This document shows positions 23,472 through 33,091 of a stretch of DNA of 64,000 nt, piece after piece (position 1 is the first letter of the stretch; each line of letters starts with the position of its first letter). The notes under the pieces were generated by a model. That model did not search any database and had not been told where the DNA came from. It saw nothing but the letters and a program-made list of their open reading frames with translations. Position numbers and translations under genes: made by a program. Source of the DNA: Lysinibacillus alkalisoli (GTDB taxonomy: Bacteria > Bacillota > Bacilli > Bacillales_A > Planococcaceae); NCBI RefSeq assembly GCF_014643595.1, contig NZ_BMJT01000003.1, forward strand, positions 1 to 64,000. Reading direction: 5' to 3'.

Positions 23472-23827
23472 TTGTGTATGCTACTCGCACAGGTAATGTT
23501 CGTTATATTGTTTCTCAACTAACAACAGATGCTATAGAGTTGACAGCAGACTTGCAGGTGGACGTGAGGTATTTGTTAATTACTTATACAGATGGCTTAG
23601 GTAATATACCTGCCAAGGTAGAACAGTTTATGAAACATAATCATAATCTTTGCCAAGGTGTAGTAGTAAGTGGTAATAGTAATTTTGGTCATCACGTCTT
23701 CGGAGGTGCAGGCGACAAATTGTCTCAAATGTATCATATACCGTTAGTACGTAAGTTAGACTTGCGCGGCAATCAAAAAGATTATGATGCAATACAATCG
23801 TTTTATGAAAGTAGGGTAAAGGGATGA
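23468..23827 (+). CDS. nrdI: Flavodoxin-like NrdI
   Basis: A 119-residue NrdI: MIVYATRTGNVRYIVSQL (FMN phosphate loop, of TxTGN type), TYTDGLGNIPAKVEQFM and VVSGNSNFGHHVFGGAGDKLSQ (FMN isoalloxazine contacts). NrdI supplies superoxide/peroxide to assemble the dimanganese-tyrosyl radical cofactor of NrdF. It overlaps nrdH by ATGA and nrdE by four bases, so the three are translationally coupled. Confidence 0.93.
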   Translation: MIVYATRTGNVRYIVSQLTTDAIELTADLQVDVRYLLITYTDGLGNIPAKVEQFMKHNHNLCQGVVVSGNSNFGHHVFGGAGDKLSQMYHIPLVRKLDLRGNQKDYDAIQSFYESRVKG

Positions 23828-25917
23828 AAACATATTTAAAGTTAAACAACGATGTACTGAATCGCTATAGTACAACAGGTCAGTTAGAGTTAGAGAAAGA
23901 CCGTGAAGCAACACGCCGTTACTTTTTAGAGTATGTTAATGTGCGCTTACGTTACTTTATTGATATTGAAGAAAAAGTGCGTTATTTAGTAGATGAAGGC
24001 TATTATGAAAAAGAATTCATTGACATGTATGATATGGATTTTATTAAACAAATGTATAAAAAAGCCTATGACTATAAATTCCGTTTTCCATCATTTATGA
24101 GTGCGAGTAAGTTTTACGATAGCTATGCGATGAAAAGTAGAGATGGCGAAGAAATTTTAGAAAAATACGAAGACCGCATTGTTATTATTGCGCTTTACTT
24201 AGCTCAAGGCGATAAAGCTTTGGCAGAACGTGCTGTAGAGTCAATGATGGAAGCCTATCAACCAGCAACGCCTACAGCGCTTAATAGTGGTAAGCAGGCA
24301 CGAGGTGAGTTAGTAAGCTGCTTTAAGTTATCTATGGACGACTCTATGAATAGTATTGCTGAAAATATTGGTTACTGTTTAGAATTATCTCGCCTTGGTG
24401 GTGGGGTAGGTGTAAACTTAACAGATTTACGTCCATTAGGCGACCCTATTAAACAAATTTTAAATCGTGCTAGTGGTGTAATTCCGGTTGCTAAATTATT
24501 AGAGAACTCCTTTAGTTATTCTAATCAATTAGGTCAACGTAATGGCTCAGGTGTTGTTTATTTAAATATTTTTCATGCCGATATTGAAAACTTTATTTCT
24601 TCTAAAAAGCCAAATGCGGATGATAAAATTCGCCTTGCGACATTATCAACAGGTGTGATTATTCCGAGTATTTTCTTCGATTTGATGAAACGAGATAAAG
24701 ATATTGTATTATTTAGTCCTTATGATATTTATAAAGAGTACGGTAAACGTATGTCAGAGATCTCGATTACAGAGATGTATTATGAGCTATTAGATAATCC
24801 TAATATTCGTAAAATTAAACGCTTAAATGCCCGACGTTTATATACAGAAGTAAAGAAAGCACAATTTGAATCAGGATATCCATTTGAAATCTTTGATGAT
24901 AATGTGAATAATGCGCATCCTTTAAAAAATATTGGACGTGTGAAAATGTCGAATCTATGTACAGAGATTTTACAACTGCAAGAAACGAGCAATATTACAG
25001 ACCAAGACCAGCCGAATGAATATGGTTTAGATGTGTCATGTAATTTAGGCTCCCTTGACATTCATGCAGCAAGTAAAGTAAAAGATTTCGGCACGTTAGT
25101 AAATACCGCTATGCGTTTGTTAACGAATGTTTCTGAGATGACGAATATTACAAACGTACCATCGGTAGTAAAAGCAAACCAATTGATGCATTCTGTAGGT
25201 TTAGGTTGTATGAACTTACATGGTCATTTAGTTACCCAAGGCATTATGTATGGTTCCAAAGAGTCGGTGGAATTTATGGATCACTTTATGGAAGCAATGA
25301 ATTATTACTCATTAAAGGCTTCAATGGAAATGGCGCAAGAAAAACAAAAAACATTTTACCGTTTTGAAGAGAGTGACTATGCAACGGGTGAGTATTTTGA
25401 ACAATATGTTACAAAAGAAGCGCAAAATGTATCGCCAATCGTAGCTAAAGCATTAGGGAATGTACCGATTATTACAGCGGCTATGTGGGAAGAGTTAAAA
25501 CAACAAGTGATGGAACATGGTATTTTCCATTCGTATCGTTTAGCAATTGCACCAACAGGTAGCATTTCATATATTCGTAGCTGTACAGCATCCATCTCAC
25601 CTTGTACAGAACGCGTGGAAGTACGTGATTATGCAGATAGCCGTACGATTTATCCGATGCCGCATTTAACAAATGATAATAGTCATTTATATGTAGAGGC
25701 ATATGATGTAAATCCATATGATTTAATTGACTTATATGCCGCTTCACAAAAGCATGTCGACCAAGGGATTTCCATGACTTTGTATGTAACCGATAATTGG
25801 ACAACAGAGCAATTGGCAAAAGTGTATATTTACGCATGGATGAAAGGTATTAAATCTGTGTATTATGTGCGCCAACGCTTACAAAGTTTAGAGGAGTGTG
25901 TGGCATGTCAAATATAA
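23824..25917 (+). CDS. nrdE: Class Ib ribonucleotide reductase large subunit
   Basis: A 697-residue alpha subunit. It has TPTALNSGKQARGELVSCF (first active-site cysteine), the loop SRLGGGVGVNLTDLRP, MSNLCTEILQLQE and CNLGSLDIHA (radical and catalytic residues NxCxE), PTGSISYIRSCTASISPC, and the C-terminal redox pair CVAC near the end, which accepts electrons from NrdH. The N-terminal ATP-cone of class Ia enzymes is absent, as expected for NrdE. It reduces ribonucleoside diphosphates to deoxy forms. AAAGGG precedes the start. Its 3' end overlaps nrdF by 13 bases. No intein or intron interrupts it, unlike in many Bacillus relatives. Confidence 0.96.
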   Translation: MKTYLKLNNDVLNRYSTTGQLELEKDREATRRYFLEYVNVRLRYFIDIEEKVRYLVDEGYYEKEFIDMYDMDFIKQMYKKAYDYKFRFPSFMSASKFYDSYAMKSRDGEEILEKYEDRIVIIALYLAQGDKALAERAVESMMEAYQPATPTALNSGKQARGELVSCFKLSMDDSMNSIAENIGYCLELSRLGGGVGVNLTDLRPLGDPIKQILNRASGVIPVAKLLENSFSYSNQLGQRNGSGVVYLNIFHADIENFISSKKPNADDKIRLATLSTGVIIPSIFFDLMKRDKDIVLFSPYDIYKEYGKRMSEISITEMYYELLDNPNIRKIKRLNARRLYTEVKKAQFESGYPFEIFDDNVNNAHPLKNIGRVKMSNLCTEILQLQETSNITDQDQPNEYGLDVSCNLGSLDIHAASKVKDFGTLVNTAMRLLTNVSEMTNITNVPSVVKANQLMHSVGLGCMNLHGHLVTQGIMYGSKESVEFMDHFMEAMNYYSLKASMEMAQEKQKTFYRFEESDYATGEYFEQYVTKEAQNVSPIVAKALGNVPIITAAMWEELKQQVMEHGIFHSYRLAIAPTGSISYIRSCTASISPCTERVEVRDYADSRTIYPMPHLTNDNSHLYVEAYDVNPYDLIDLYAASQKHVDQGISMTLYVTDNWTTEQLAKVYIYAWMKGIKSVYYVRQRLQSLEECVACQI

Positions 25918-26873
25918 CGTATGAAGCAATTAACTGGAATAAATCAACAAGTGAATTAGCACAGGTATTTTGGGACCAACAATGGAAACAAATTTGGTTT
26001 CCAGAAGAGATTGCAGTAAGTAAAGATATTAAACAATGGAAAGGATTTGAGCATCAAGACACATATAAAAAAGTGTTGGCTGGCTTAACACTTTTGGACA
26101 CAGTGCAAACGAATATTGGTATGAACCGTGTGGCTGCATTTGCACCAGATATGCAAGAAAAAGCTGTGTTCACCATGTTTGATGCCTTTGAAGCAATCCA
26201 TGCTAAATCCTATTCTTATATTTTCACAACGTTATGCACAAATGAAGAAATTGACGCGCTATTTGAGTGGATCAAAAAGAATGAGTTCTTGCAATATAAG
26301 GCAGATAAAATTGCTACCGTTTATAATGCTATTGAAGAAGATGACCCAGAAAGTTTATGGAAGGCGATGTTTGCTTCTGTAATGTTAGAGTCTTTCCTTT
26401 TTTACTCAGGTTTCTTTTACCCTCTTTATCTAGGCGGTCAAGGTTTCTTACGTAATAGTGCGGAGATTATCTCACTTATTTTACGAGATGAATCCATTCA
26501 CGGGGTGGCAGTAGGTTTCTTTGCTCAAAATATTTATAAAAACTTCTCTACGGAAAAGCAAGAGGAATTAAAATTATGGGGCTTTGAATTATTGTTAGAT
26601 TTATATCAAAACGAAATGAAATATACAGAAGATGTGTATGCAGAAACAGGTTTATCACCTGAAGTGAAAGCATATGTGCGTTATAATGCTAATAAAGCAT
26701 TGATGAATATTGGTTTTGAAACAATGTTCCCAGAAGAAGAAGTGAACCCTATTGTTATGAATGGGATTCGTAATGAAGGCTCAACATATGACTTCTTCTC
26801 GCAAAAAGGCTCGACCTATGCGAAGGCAAAAGTCGAACCTATTACAGATGATACATTTAATTTTAATCGCTGA
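25905..26873 (+). CDS. nrdF: Class Ib ribonucleotide reductase small subunit
   Basis: A 322-residue beta subunit. The start at 25905 lies eight bases behind GAGGAG, inside the nrdE 3' end; an earlier in-frame codon at 25896 overlaps that site. Metal ligands are visible in order: an Asp/Glu early (TLLDTVQTN), [16 protein letters not shown] (Glu and His of ExxH plus the radical Tyr), VMLESFLF, and [13 protein letters not shown] (second ExxH). It houses the Mn-Tyr radical with NrdI help and pairs with NrdE. The C-terminal tail (DDTFNFNR) is the segment that docks to NrdE. Confidence 0.96.
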   Translation: MSNITYEAINWNKSTSELAQVFWDQQWKQIWFPEEIAVSKDIKQWKGFEHQDTYKKVLAGLTLLDTVQTNIGMNRVAAFAPDMQEKAVFTMFDAFEAIHAKSYSYIFTTLCTNEEIDALFEWIKKNEFLQYKADKIATVYNAIEEDDPESLWKAMFASVMLESFLFYSGFFYPLYLGGQGFLRNSAEIISLILRDESIHGVAVGFFAQNIYKNFSTEKQEELKLWGFELLLDLYQNEMKYTEDVYAETGLSPEVKAYVRYNANKALMNIGFETMFPEEEVNPIVMNGIRNEGSTYDFFSQKGSTYAKAKVEPITDDTFNFNR

Positions 26874-26887
26874 GGATGACTATTATT

Positions 26888-27325
26888 ATGAATTTAGAAG
26901 TAAAAGTAAAACGCGCACACCAAGATGCTATTATGCCAAAGCAAGCAAACCCTGGTGATGCAGGTATGGATTTGTATGCAATTGAAGCAGTAGCGATTGC
27001 ACCAGGTGAAGCGAAATTAATTAAAACAGGCATTCATCTAGCATTACCTCAAGGTACAGAGGCTCAAATTCGCCCAAGAAGCGGACTTGCGTTAAAACAT
27101 AGCATTACGGTTTTAAATAGCCCAGGCACTATTGACGAAGGCTACCGTGGTGAATTGGGTATTATTCTAATTAATCATGGCACAGCAGTGTTTCAAGTAG
27201 AAAAAGCGATGCGTATTGCACAGATGGTTATACAACTTGTACCAACTGTAACATTAGTTGAAGCAACAGAATTATCTGATACGGCGCGAGGTACGACAGG
27301 CTTTGGTGCGAGTGGTACTCAATAA
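26888..27325 (+). CDS. dut: dUTP diphosphatase
   Basis: A 145-residue trimeric-type dUTPase with all five motifs: [11 protein letters not shown] (1), [11 protein letters not shown] (2), [19 protein letters not shown] (3), RIAQMVIQ (4) and [12 protein letters not shown] (5, the P-loop-like tail). It hydrolyses dUTP to dUMP and pyrophosphate, keeping uracil out of DNA and feeding thymidylate synthesis. I start at the ATG at 26888 ([11 protein letters not shown]), eleven bases after TGAGGA; the ATG at 26876 has no site. Placement behind nrdF makes it part of the nucleotide-supply operon. Confidence 0.94.
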   Translation: MNLEVKVKRAHQDAIMPKQANPGDAGMDLYAIEAVAIAPGEAKLIKTGIHLALPQGTEAQIRPRSGLALKHSITVLNSPGTIDEGYRGELGIILINHGTAVFQVEKAMRIAQMVIQLVPTVTLVEATELSDTARGTTGFGASGTQ

Positions 27326-27335
27326 GGTTATGACT

Positions 27336-27375
27336 AAAAAAGGTGAAGTGATTTTTAAAATCGCTTCACCTTTTT
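27336..27375 (+). terminator. Terminator of the nrd-dut operon
   Basis: AAAAAGGTGAAG pairs with CTTCACCTTTTT, with further pairing of GATTTT/AAAATC inside; a T-run ends the right arm. Bases 27376-27654 then hold no gene. Confidence 0.88.
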
Positions 27376-27654
27376 GCTGTTTTCGTAATGCGGTAGGTAA
27401 GTTTTACAGGGGTATGTACTTGTTCACTATTATGTTAGGCGTTGTCTAGTCTATGACGTCGTTATACCCTCATAAAATAATAAAAGTAAAGCGAAGATAT
27501 AGTGCGCTTTTTCTCGCCTTATACCGACTTGCAACTAAAAATGTTATCCTCTGTTGCGCGCTTGCAACATGTTGTTGCCGATTTCGCTATTTTTCCTCTC
27601 GTCTATTGCTAGTATTTAATTTATACTTAACCATAAGTTTAAGGAGGGTAATTC

Positions 27655-27999
27655 ATGATGAACGAACGATTAAAACAATTGCGCGAAAAGGCAGGATTTT
27701 CACAAGAGCAGTTAGCAGAACAACTTCATGTGACGAGGCAAGCTATTTCAAAGTGGGAATTAGGAAAGGCAGAGCCGAGTATAGATGTATTGCTACAATT
27801 AGCCTCTATTTATGATGTGACATTAGATTATTTAATTAAAGGGCAAGAACTATATACACCTGAAACATTTGTGATGCCTAAATCAAATTTTGAGTTGGCA
27901 TTAGATTTTATTCAGCGTAATACAGGTTTAACCATTACCATTTTTGCCATATTTGCAGGGTTAATTATTAGCTTAGTGGCTATTATTTTGGGTACATAA
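27655..27999 (+). CDS. XRE-family regulator with C-terminal membrane helix
   Basis: A 114-residue protein. Residues 1-64 form a Cro/CI-type helix-turn-helix (LKQLREKAGFSQEQLAEQLHVTRQAISKWELGKAEPSIDVLLQLA). After a linker, a hydrophobic segment (about 93-113, ITIFAIFAGLIISLVAIILG) should anchor it to the membrane. Such membrane-tethered XRE proteins are common in Firmicutes, and their signals are mostly unknown. AAGGAGG lies seven bases before the ATG. It is monocistronic and convergent with the lia operon, which itself responds to envelope stress; a link is speculative. Confidence 0.85.
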   Translation: MMNERLKQLREKAGFSQEQLAEQLHVTRQAISKWELGKAEPSIDVLLQLASIYDVTLDYLIKGQELYTPETFVMPKSNFELALDFIQRNTGLTITIFAIFAGLIISLVAIILGT

Positions 28000-28019
28000 C
28001 GTCTTGAAGGAGATAAGAC

Positions 28020-28041
28020 GGGGAATAATTTATTATTCCCC
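28020..28041. terminator. Hairpin between the XRE gene and liaR
   Basis: GGGGAATAA pairs perfectly with TTATTCCCC around TTTA. Neither strand has a strong T-run, so it is a weak or bidirectional terminator between two convergent genes. Confidence 0.5.
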
Positions 28042-28046
28042 ATCAT

Positions 28047-28679
28047 TCATTGTTTTAACTGGTGTTGGAAAGCATAGACGACTGCTTGTGTCCGATCTTG
28101 AACCTCTAATTTCGCTAAAATATTACTGACATGCGTTTTCACGGTTTTTAATGCGATAAATAGCTCGTCTGCAATGGCTTGATTCGTCAAGCCATCTGCC
28201 ATTAATAATAATACTTCATGTTCTCGCTCTGTAAGTTGTTCATGTAATGGTGTTACTTGTTGCGAACGCATACGAGACATCATTTTATGCGTGACCTCTG
28301 GCTCTACAATCATCTCACCTTGCACGGTTTTACGAATGGCCTCTGCAATATGTTTAGCATTAGAGGTTTTTAATAAATAACTTACTGCACCAGCCTCTAG
28401 AGCAGGATATACTTTATCATCGTCTAAAAAACTCGTAATCATCATAATTTTAGCTTCTGGCCATTTCGCTATAATTTGCTCAGTTGCCTCAGCCCCTGTT
28501 AGTTTTGGCATGACATTATCCATTAAAATAATATCAGGTTTGTGTGTGAGCGCTAATGTAATCGCTTCTTCTCCATTTGTTGCCTCGCCTACAATAGTCA
28601 TATCAGGTTGTGCATTTAAATAAGCAGATATGCCGATGCGTACCATCTCATGATCATCTGCAATCACAATAGTAATCAT
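28047..28679 (-). CDS. liaR: Response regulator, LiaR/VraR type
   Basis: A 210-residue NarL-family regulator: receiver domain (1-120) with the acidic pair DD at 9-10, the phosphoacceptor Asp in [10 protein letters not shown] (about 54) and Lys near 104, then a LuxR-type helix-turn-helix ([40 protein letters not shown]). LiaR/VraR activates cell-envelope stress genes on damage to the lipid II cycle. It overlaps liaS by four bases and is the last gene of the leftward operon liaI-like, liaH, liaF, liaS, liaR. Confidence 0.92.
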   Translation of the reverse strand: MITIVIADDHEMVRIGISAYLNAQPDMTIVGEATNGEEAITLALTHKPDIILMDNVMPKLTGAEATEQIIAKWPEAKIMMITSFLDDDKVYPALEAGAVSYLLKTSNAKHIAEAIRKTVQGEMIVEPEVTHKMMSRMRSQQVTPLHEQLTEREHEVLLLMADGLTNQAIADELFIALKTVKTHVSNILAKLEVQDRTQAVVYAFQHQLKQ

Positions 28680-29689
28680 ACGTTCACCTCCTCTAATTGT
28701 GTTTTAACTTCGACAATAGTCCCTTCATTAGGTATGGAAACAATTTTATACGTACAGCCAATTTCGACAGCACGTTCAGCAATATTTTGCAGACCATAAC
28801 TTGCTGTTTTGTCTTGTTCAATATTAAAGCCAATTCCATTATCTTGAATACGCAAGATGGCGTGATTATCTCTTGCAATGAAACGAAGCTCTAATTCGGT
28901 TGCTTTAGCATGACGCAGTGTATTAGATAACGCTTCTTGCGCAATGCGGAATAAATGGTCTTCTTCTGCACGTGATAATGGGATTTCTTCGATAAAGTAA
29001 TCGATAGGAAAATATACTTTTTGTTGTAATTCAACAATGAGCTCTTCTAAACCTTGCGCTAATGTTTTGTTATTTAAAGCGACAGGACGTAGGTGTAGTA
29101 ATAGTGCACGCATTTCGAGTTGTGCTTGTTGTACCATATGCTCTACTTGTAAGAGCGTGTCATTTGGTTCGTCAACTTGTTCATTTAATGCAGATAACAA
29201 CATAGATGCAGCAAATAATTGTTGAGATACAGAGTCATGCAACTCTCTAGCTAGGCGTTGTCTTTCAGCTACAATGCGGTCTTTTGTTACCTCATCAATG
29301 GATTCTGTGCGTTCTTCAGAGAGTTTTTGTAAACGTTTGCGCTGCGTTTCAATGAGTTGTTGTGTGTTGCGTAGTGATTTTTTTAATAACATAGGTGAAC
29401 GTTTAATATGACGTTCTGTTAAATCATGGATGTTCACTTTTTTGAGTAGACGCGCAGCTTGGCGGTCTCGCATAATAATAGAAAATGTCATCCAAAACGT
29501 AATGCTAATGGCAAGTATCGTTAAAATACTCATAATAACTGCTAGTAAAGGCACGCCGTTAATATTTTGTAACCATAGCACAGACCAGGTGTCTCGCTTA
29601 GGCATACCTAATAATAAGATGAGAAAACTAGCGGTACTTGCCATCAATAATAATTGCAACATAAACCAACGTGAAAAGAAACGAATCAT
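28676..29689 (-). CDS. liaS: Sensor histidine kinase, LiaS/VraS type
   Basis: A 337-residue kinase with two N-terminal membrane helices (about 8-27 and 43-68) separated by only a short external loop, a HAMP-like/coiled region, a HisKA_3 dimerisation helix with the phospho-His in [17 protein letters not shown], and an HATPase domain ([43 protein letters not shown]). The tiny sensor loop is typical of intramembrane-sensing kinases, which depend on LiaF for signal input. Overlaps liaF and liaR by four bases each. Confidence 0.93.
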   Translation of the reverse strand: MIRFFSRWFMLQLLLMASTASFLILLLGMPKRDTWSVLWLQNINGVPLLAVIMSILTILAISITFWMTFSIIMRDRQAARLLKKVNIHDLTERHIKRSPMLLKKSLRNTQQLIETQRKRLQKLSEERTESIDEVTKDRIVAERQRLARELHDSVSQQLFAASMLLSALNEQVDEPNDTLLQVEHMVQQAQLEMRALLLHLRPVALNNKTLAQGLEELIVELQQKVYFPIDYFIEEIPLSRAEEDHLFRIAQEALSNTLRHAKATELELRFIARDNHAILRIQDNGIGFNIEQDKTASYGLQNIAERAVEIGCTYKIVSIPNEGTIVEVKTQLEEVNV

Positions 29690-30351
29690 TGGTAAGACAC
29701 CTCCAAATCACCTAAGCCTGTAGTGACATGAATAACAATTTCTCTTACAGCTGCAAGATCTTCTTCTTGATGATATAATGTTTCATTTTTTAATAGTTTC
29801 GTATCATGGGGAAGTGTCGCAACCCCATACACTGTAGTATAGACTAATCGGTAAGGTGTATCATAAGGTAAAATAATATGCACATTGCCAATGAGCTGGC
29901 GTGCTGTAATGACTGACGTTCTTCTCGGTAACACAGTTTGTGTAGCATCAATAGTAATAATACCTGCCAAACGTTGAATATTAACATCTTTCCAAGCATA
30001 AGATTCTGTTGTCTCGTCTGTGCCAATAAAGCGCTTATGTTGCACAAATAAATCATGATCTGTTTGTAACGTATACGTTTTATCTTTTTTATAGTAATGA
30101 TAAATGTAATAAACAGCCATTGCTACGATAGCAATACGCAATGTGATAAGGGAGACAAAAGCAATTAATAAGAAAATGCAACTTACTACATAAAAAGAGG
30201 TCTTTTTGTATTTAAAACCAAAATATAATAAAATAACACCTGCTAAAAAATAGAATAAGCTAAAAAAATGAAAGGTAATGGCCTCAATAATGAGAGCACT
30301 TAAAAAAATACCAACTAACCACTGAGCTTGTTTTGTGGAAAAAAGACGCAT
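29686..30351 (-). CDS. liaF: LiaF-like inhibitor of the LiaRS system
   Basis: A 221-residue protein with several N-terminal membrane helices (about 10-105, short loops) and a cytoplasmic C-terminal beta-rich domain ([28 protein letters not shown]) characteristic of the LiaF/VraT 'cell wall-active antibiotics response' family. LiaF keeps LiaS off in unstressed cells. AAAGGAG precedes the ATG. It is separated from the pspA-like gene by 85 bases that contain a stable hairpin. Confidence 0.88.
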   Translation of the reverse strand: MRLFSTKQAQWLVGIFLSALIIEAITFHFFSLFYFLAGVILLYFGFKYKKTSFYVVSCIFLLIAFVSLITLRIAIVAMAVYYIYHYYKKDKTYTLQTDHDLFVQHKRFIGTDETTESYAWKDVNIQRLAGIITIDATQTVLPRRTSVITARQLIGNVHIILPYDTPYRLVYTTVYGVATLPHDTKLLKNETLYHQEEDLAAVREIVIHVTTGLGDLEVSYQ

Positions 30352-30380
30352 AATTACACTCCTTTCTTAACATGAAGAAG

Positions 30381-30410
30381 CGGGGCTAGGGGTGTTATCC
30401 CGTAGCCCCG
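30381..30410 (-). other. Hairpin between liaH and liaF
   Basis: CGGGGCTA pairs with TAGCCCCG around a loop with GGGTG...CCC. No T-run follows on the minus strand. It could partly stop or protect the transcript, giving more LiaI/LiaH than LiaFSR, as known for lia operons; that reading is inference. Confidence 0.5.
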
Positions 30411-30436
30411 TATGGATTATCATACAGATTGTTATA

Positions 30437-31063
30437 TTATAGCACTGTTGATTCACTTTGTTGCAATTTCGCAAGACGCCATTCATACATGGATTGTTGT
30501 TGACGTGCATCAACATCTACTGTAAGTTGGTCGATGTAACGTTCTGCTTGTTCAAAGTTTTGGATGGCTCCGTCTGCTTGTTCTTGTAATACATAGTTCA
30601 TTTGGTGGTTGGCACGTGTCACATTTTCCTTACCCATTAATTGTAACTGACGTACACGCATATCTTTAATTTTATGCTTCATTTCTTCATAACGACGTTC
30701 CATATCAAAGTATTGGCTTGCGGTTAATTCAATGCTATCTTGTAGTGTTTGTTGGCGATTTGAGTAAATCGCTACCTCCTGACTAGCAAAGGCGATTAAA
30801 TCTGTTTCACCACTTTGTTCGGCTAAGACGAGTTGTTGTTGACGTTTCGTTAACATAGCTGTTGCTGCAGCTAGTTCTTGTTCAAGCTTAGTTTTTAATT
30901 GTGCTTGACGTGTGAGTAACTTGCTTGTCTCCTCTACTTGTTTTTCTGCATCTTTAATATATTTGTTTAACATAATAGCAGGGTTTTTTTGTTCTTTTTT
31001 ATCTAAGGCATATTGCACCTCAGCCTCTACAGATTGGAAAAAGCGTTGAAATAAGTTTGTCAT
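30437..31063 (-). CDS. liaH: PspA/IM30 family protein (LiaH-like)
   Basis: A 208-residue, nearly all-helical protein: the short N-terminal amphipathic helix (MTNLFQRFFQSVEAEVQYAL), then long coiled-coil segments rich in Gln, Glu and Lys (LLTRQAQLKTKLEQELAAAT; RYEEMKHKIKDMRVRQLQ). PspA/LiaH proteins form ESCRT-III-like rings that bind and stabilise stressed membranes. AAAGGAG precedes the ATG. It follows the small membrane protein gene by 36 bases, in the same order as liaI-liaH. Confidence 0.92.
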   Translation of the reverse strand: MTNLFQRFFQSVEAEVQYALDKKEQKNPAIMLNKYIKDAEKQVEETSKLLTRQAQLKTKLEQELAAATAMLTKRQQQLVLAEQSGETDLIAFASQEVAIYSNRQQTLQDSIELTASQYFDMERRYEEMKHKIKDMRVRQLQLMGKENVTRANHQMNYVLQEQADGAIQNFEQAERYIDQLTVDVDARQQQSMYEWRLAKLQQSESTVL

Positions 31064-31099
31064 AATAAATAAGCTCCTTTATATGTTTTTGTTTACTTC

Positions 31100-31444
31100 T
31101 TATTTTGAGATTTTTGCCCATTCACGTTCAAAGTTAGCAAAAGGGTCGTTATTTTCAATTACAGTTGTTTCTGACTTAGTTGTTAATTTTTTATAAACAT
31201 AATAAGTTAATGCTAATGTAGCAATACCAATTAAAGCAGGGATGTTAGATATCGCAGAAACGGCACTAACGATTGCAACCAGTACAAGAAATACTTTCAT
31301 TACTTTGCTTGATGTACGGTTATATAAATAAATGCTACCTCCTGTTAATGCGACAGATAATGCGAGTACTGCTAGTGGGCCAATGGCTGCTAAACTAATG
31401 AGCACAGCTACAATCCCAATACTTAGCCAAAGTATTTTTTTCAT
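31100..31444 (-). CDS. LiaI-like membrane protein
   Basis: A 114-residue membrane protein with three to four hydrophobic segments (about 5-22, 24-42, 50-66 and 70-85) and a charged cytoplasmic tail (FANFEREWAKISK). Position and size suggest the LiaI role of membrane anchor for the PspA-like protein; sequence similarity to LiaI itself is weak. AAAGGAG precedes the ATG. It is the first gene of the operon, so the promoter controlled by LiaR should lie just to the right. Confidence 0.7.
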   Translation of the reverse strand: MKKILWLSIGIVAVLISLAAIGPLAVLALSVALTGGSIYLYNRTSSKVMKVFLVLVAIVSAVSAISNIPALIGIATLALTYYVYKKLTTKSETTVIENNDPFANFEREWAKISK

Positions 31445-31535
31445 AATGTTTCGCTCCTTTCATTTGTTAACCTTATGTTATCAACTGAAGAAAGAAAGCG
31501 TAACGGGCGCTAAGATGATTTTCTTCTAGGTCTAG

Positions 31536-31556
31536 AGGCTGAGTACTCGTCAGCCT
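31536..31556. promoter_or_regulatory. Palindrome upstream of the lia operon
   Basis: AGGCTGA and TCAGCCT are exact inverted repeats around GTACTCG; the centre GAGTACTC is itself palindromic. It lies about 90 bases upstream of the first lia gene, where a LiaR activator site is expected. It could also be a hairpin of the divergent yneF leader. Confidence 0.4.
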
Positions 31557-31700
31557 GTCATAAGTTCGCTATAATATATATAGGGAAAGAACAATAATCT
31601 TCTTATTTTACAAAGTATTTATAGTAACGTCTTCTGTTTTATTGTATAATGCGGTTTGGAGAGTATTCTCGGAAGAAAGTAGCAGAGGAGGTTTAGCATA

Positions 31701-31919
31701 ATGCATTTATGGCTTGCTATTTTACTAATTGTTGTGGCATTAATCGCTGGGGCAGCGCTTGGTTTCTATTTCGCGCGCCGTTATATGTTTAAATATTTAA
31801 AAGAAAATCCACCTATTAATGAGCAAATGATTCGTGTTATGATGGCACAAATGGGACGTAAACCGTCTGAAAAACAAGTGCGTCAAATGATGTCACAAAT
31901 GAATAAATTCCAACAATAA
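31701..31919 (+). CDS. yneF: UPF0154 membrane protein YneF
   Basis: A 72-residue protein with one N-terminal membrane helix (about 4-24) and a cytoplasmic tail with the family pattern [43 protein letters not shown] precedes the ATG, and a TATAAT at 31645-31650 may be its -10 box. In B. subtilis yneF lies close behind tkt; here the nrd and lia operons (about 9 kb) stand between. Function unknown. Confidence 0.93.
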   Translation: MHLWLAILLIVVALIAGAALGFYFARRYMFKYLKENPPINEQMIRVMMAQMGRKPSEKQVRQMMSQMNKFQQ

Positions 31920-31947
31920 GTACAGGTTGTTTTAACAGCTTATAAGT

Positions 31948-31987
31948 AAAGGAGGAACGTTGCCTATTAGGCGACGCTCCTCCTTTT
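31948..31987. terminator. Bidirectional terminator
   Basis: AAAGGAGGAaCGT.GCC pairs with GGC.ACG.TCCTCCTTTTT around TATTA. It lies between the convergent yneF and hydrolase genes. Confidence 0.85.
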
Positions 31988-32937
31988 TAATTTGTTGCTT
32001 TTAATTTAAAGGCAGGGACATATTCATCTAAAAACTTTGTTACAACAGCCATATATTCGCGCGGATTTTCATTAAATGATTCCGCATGGCGACCAGTGTC
32101 AAAAAGTTTTAGCATTTTAGGTCCTTCCTTTACAGCATACATCTCTTTCGTCATCGTAGCAGGAATAAAGGTATCAGGTTCACTATGGATGAATAGTACG
32201 GGTTTTTGAATGTGTTTAACAGCTTCGATTGGTGAGACATCACGTAAAGAATAGCCATCTCTTAAACGTAAAAAAGCATCTGCAATTCGCACAGGTACGC
32301 CAGAGGTGAAATGCATCTCCTCTCTTGCAATATGACCAATTAACGATTCAAAATTAGAGAAGCCACAGTCTGAAATATAAAAGTCCGCTTCATCTTCCAT
32401 CAAACCCGCATATAACAAAGTAGTAGCTGCACCCATAGACTCCCCGTGCACACCAATGATGGCATCTTCGCCAACCATTTGTCGTACCGTTTTTACAACA
32501 ACATCTAAATCAAGTTTCTCATAATAGCCATAGCTCGTTGTTTTACCACCTGACAGCCCATGGCGACGATGATCATAAATGACAGCATTATAGCCAAGTT
32601 TTTCAAACATACGTGCGAAGCGTACTGAGTTAATTTTATTTTCTGTTACTCCGTGACAAATAATCATAGTGTTTTTCGTGTCTAATGGCTTTAGTAGTAC
32701 GCCACTAATGCTATAACCATTAGGGGATTGAACGGTTAATTCTTGAGCAAGATGTTTATTGTACCAAGCTTCATCAAAGCGCTCTGCTAATGTTTCACGC
32801 TCTAAAATGAAACCATCATCCTTTTTTTTAATATACATTAATCTATTGGAAAGCTTAACGCCAAAAATGGCTGTAGAAGCTGCGGCAATGGCTGTAACAA
32901 TACTTGAGGCAAGCAGTAATTTTTTTTTAGTCGTCAT
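31987..32937 (-). CDS. Alpha/beta hydrolase with N-terminal membrane anchor (YqkD-like)
   Basis: A 316-residue hydrolase. An N-terminal hydrophobic segment (about 7-27) anchors it. The fold follows with MIICHGVTENKINSVRF (oxyanion region), YDHRRHGLSGG, the nucleophile elbow GVHGESMGAATT (Ser in GESMG), FIHSEPDTFIP (Asp) and DTGRHAESF (His), giving a full triad. The pattern agrees with the YqkD family of B. subtilis, whose substrate is unknown. AGGAGG precedes the ATG. The next rightward genes (thiolase, then a YqkE-like gene) fit the yqkD-yqkE neighbourhood. Confidence 0.85.
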   Translation of the reverse strand: MTTKKKLLLASSIVTAIAAASTAIFGVKLSNRLMYIKKKDDGFILERETLAERFDEAWYNKHLAQELTVQSPNGYSISGVLLKPLDTKNTMIICHGVTENKINSVRFARMFEKLGYNAVIYDHRRHGLSGGKTTSYGYYEKLDLDVVVKTVRQMVGEDAIIGVHGESMGAATTLLYAGLMEDEADFYISDCGFSNFESLIGHIAREEMHFTSGVPVRIADAFLRLRDGYSLRDVSPIEAVKHIQKPVLFIHSEPDTFIPATMTKEMYAVKEGPKMLKLFDTGRHAESFNENPREYMAVVTKFLDEYVPAFKLKATN

Positions 32938-33091
32938 ATTATTATCCTCCTAAAACATTGTAACTCTATTGTAAGGGATAGGGTGAGGTTACGCACATAA
33001 TAACCTCGTATAATTGTCGAAAAACCGCAATTGGTTTGATACACTAATAGAAGATGCCATGGCGACGTGGCAACACAAAGGGGGAGAAAAG

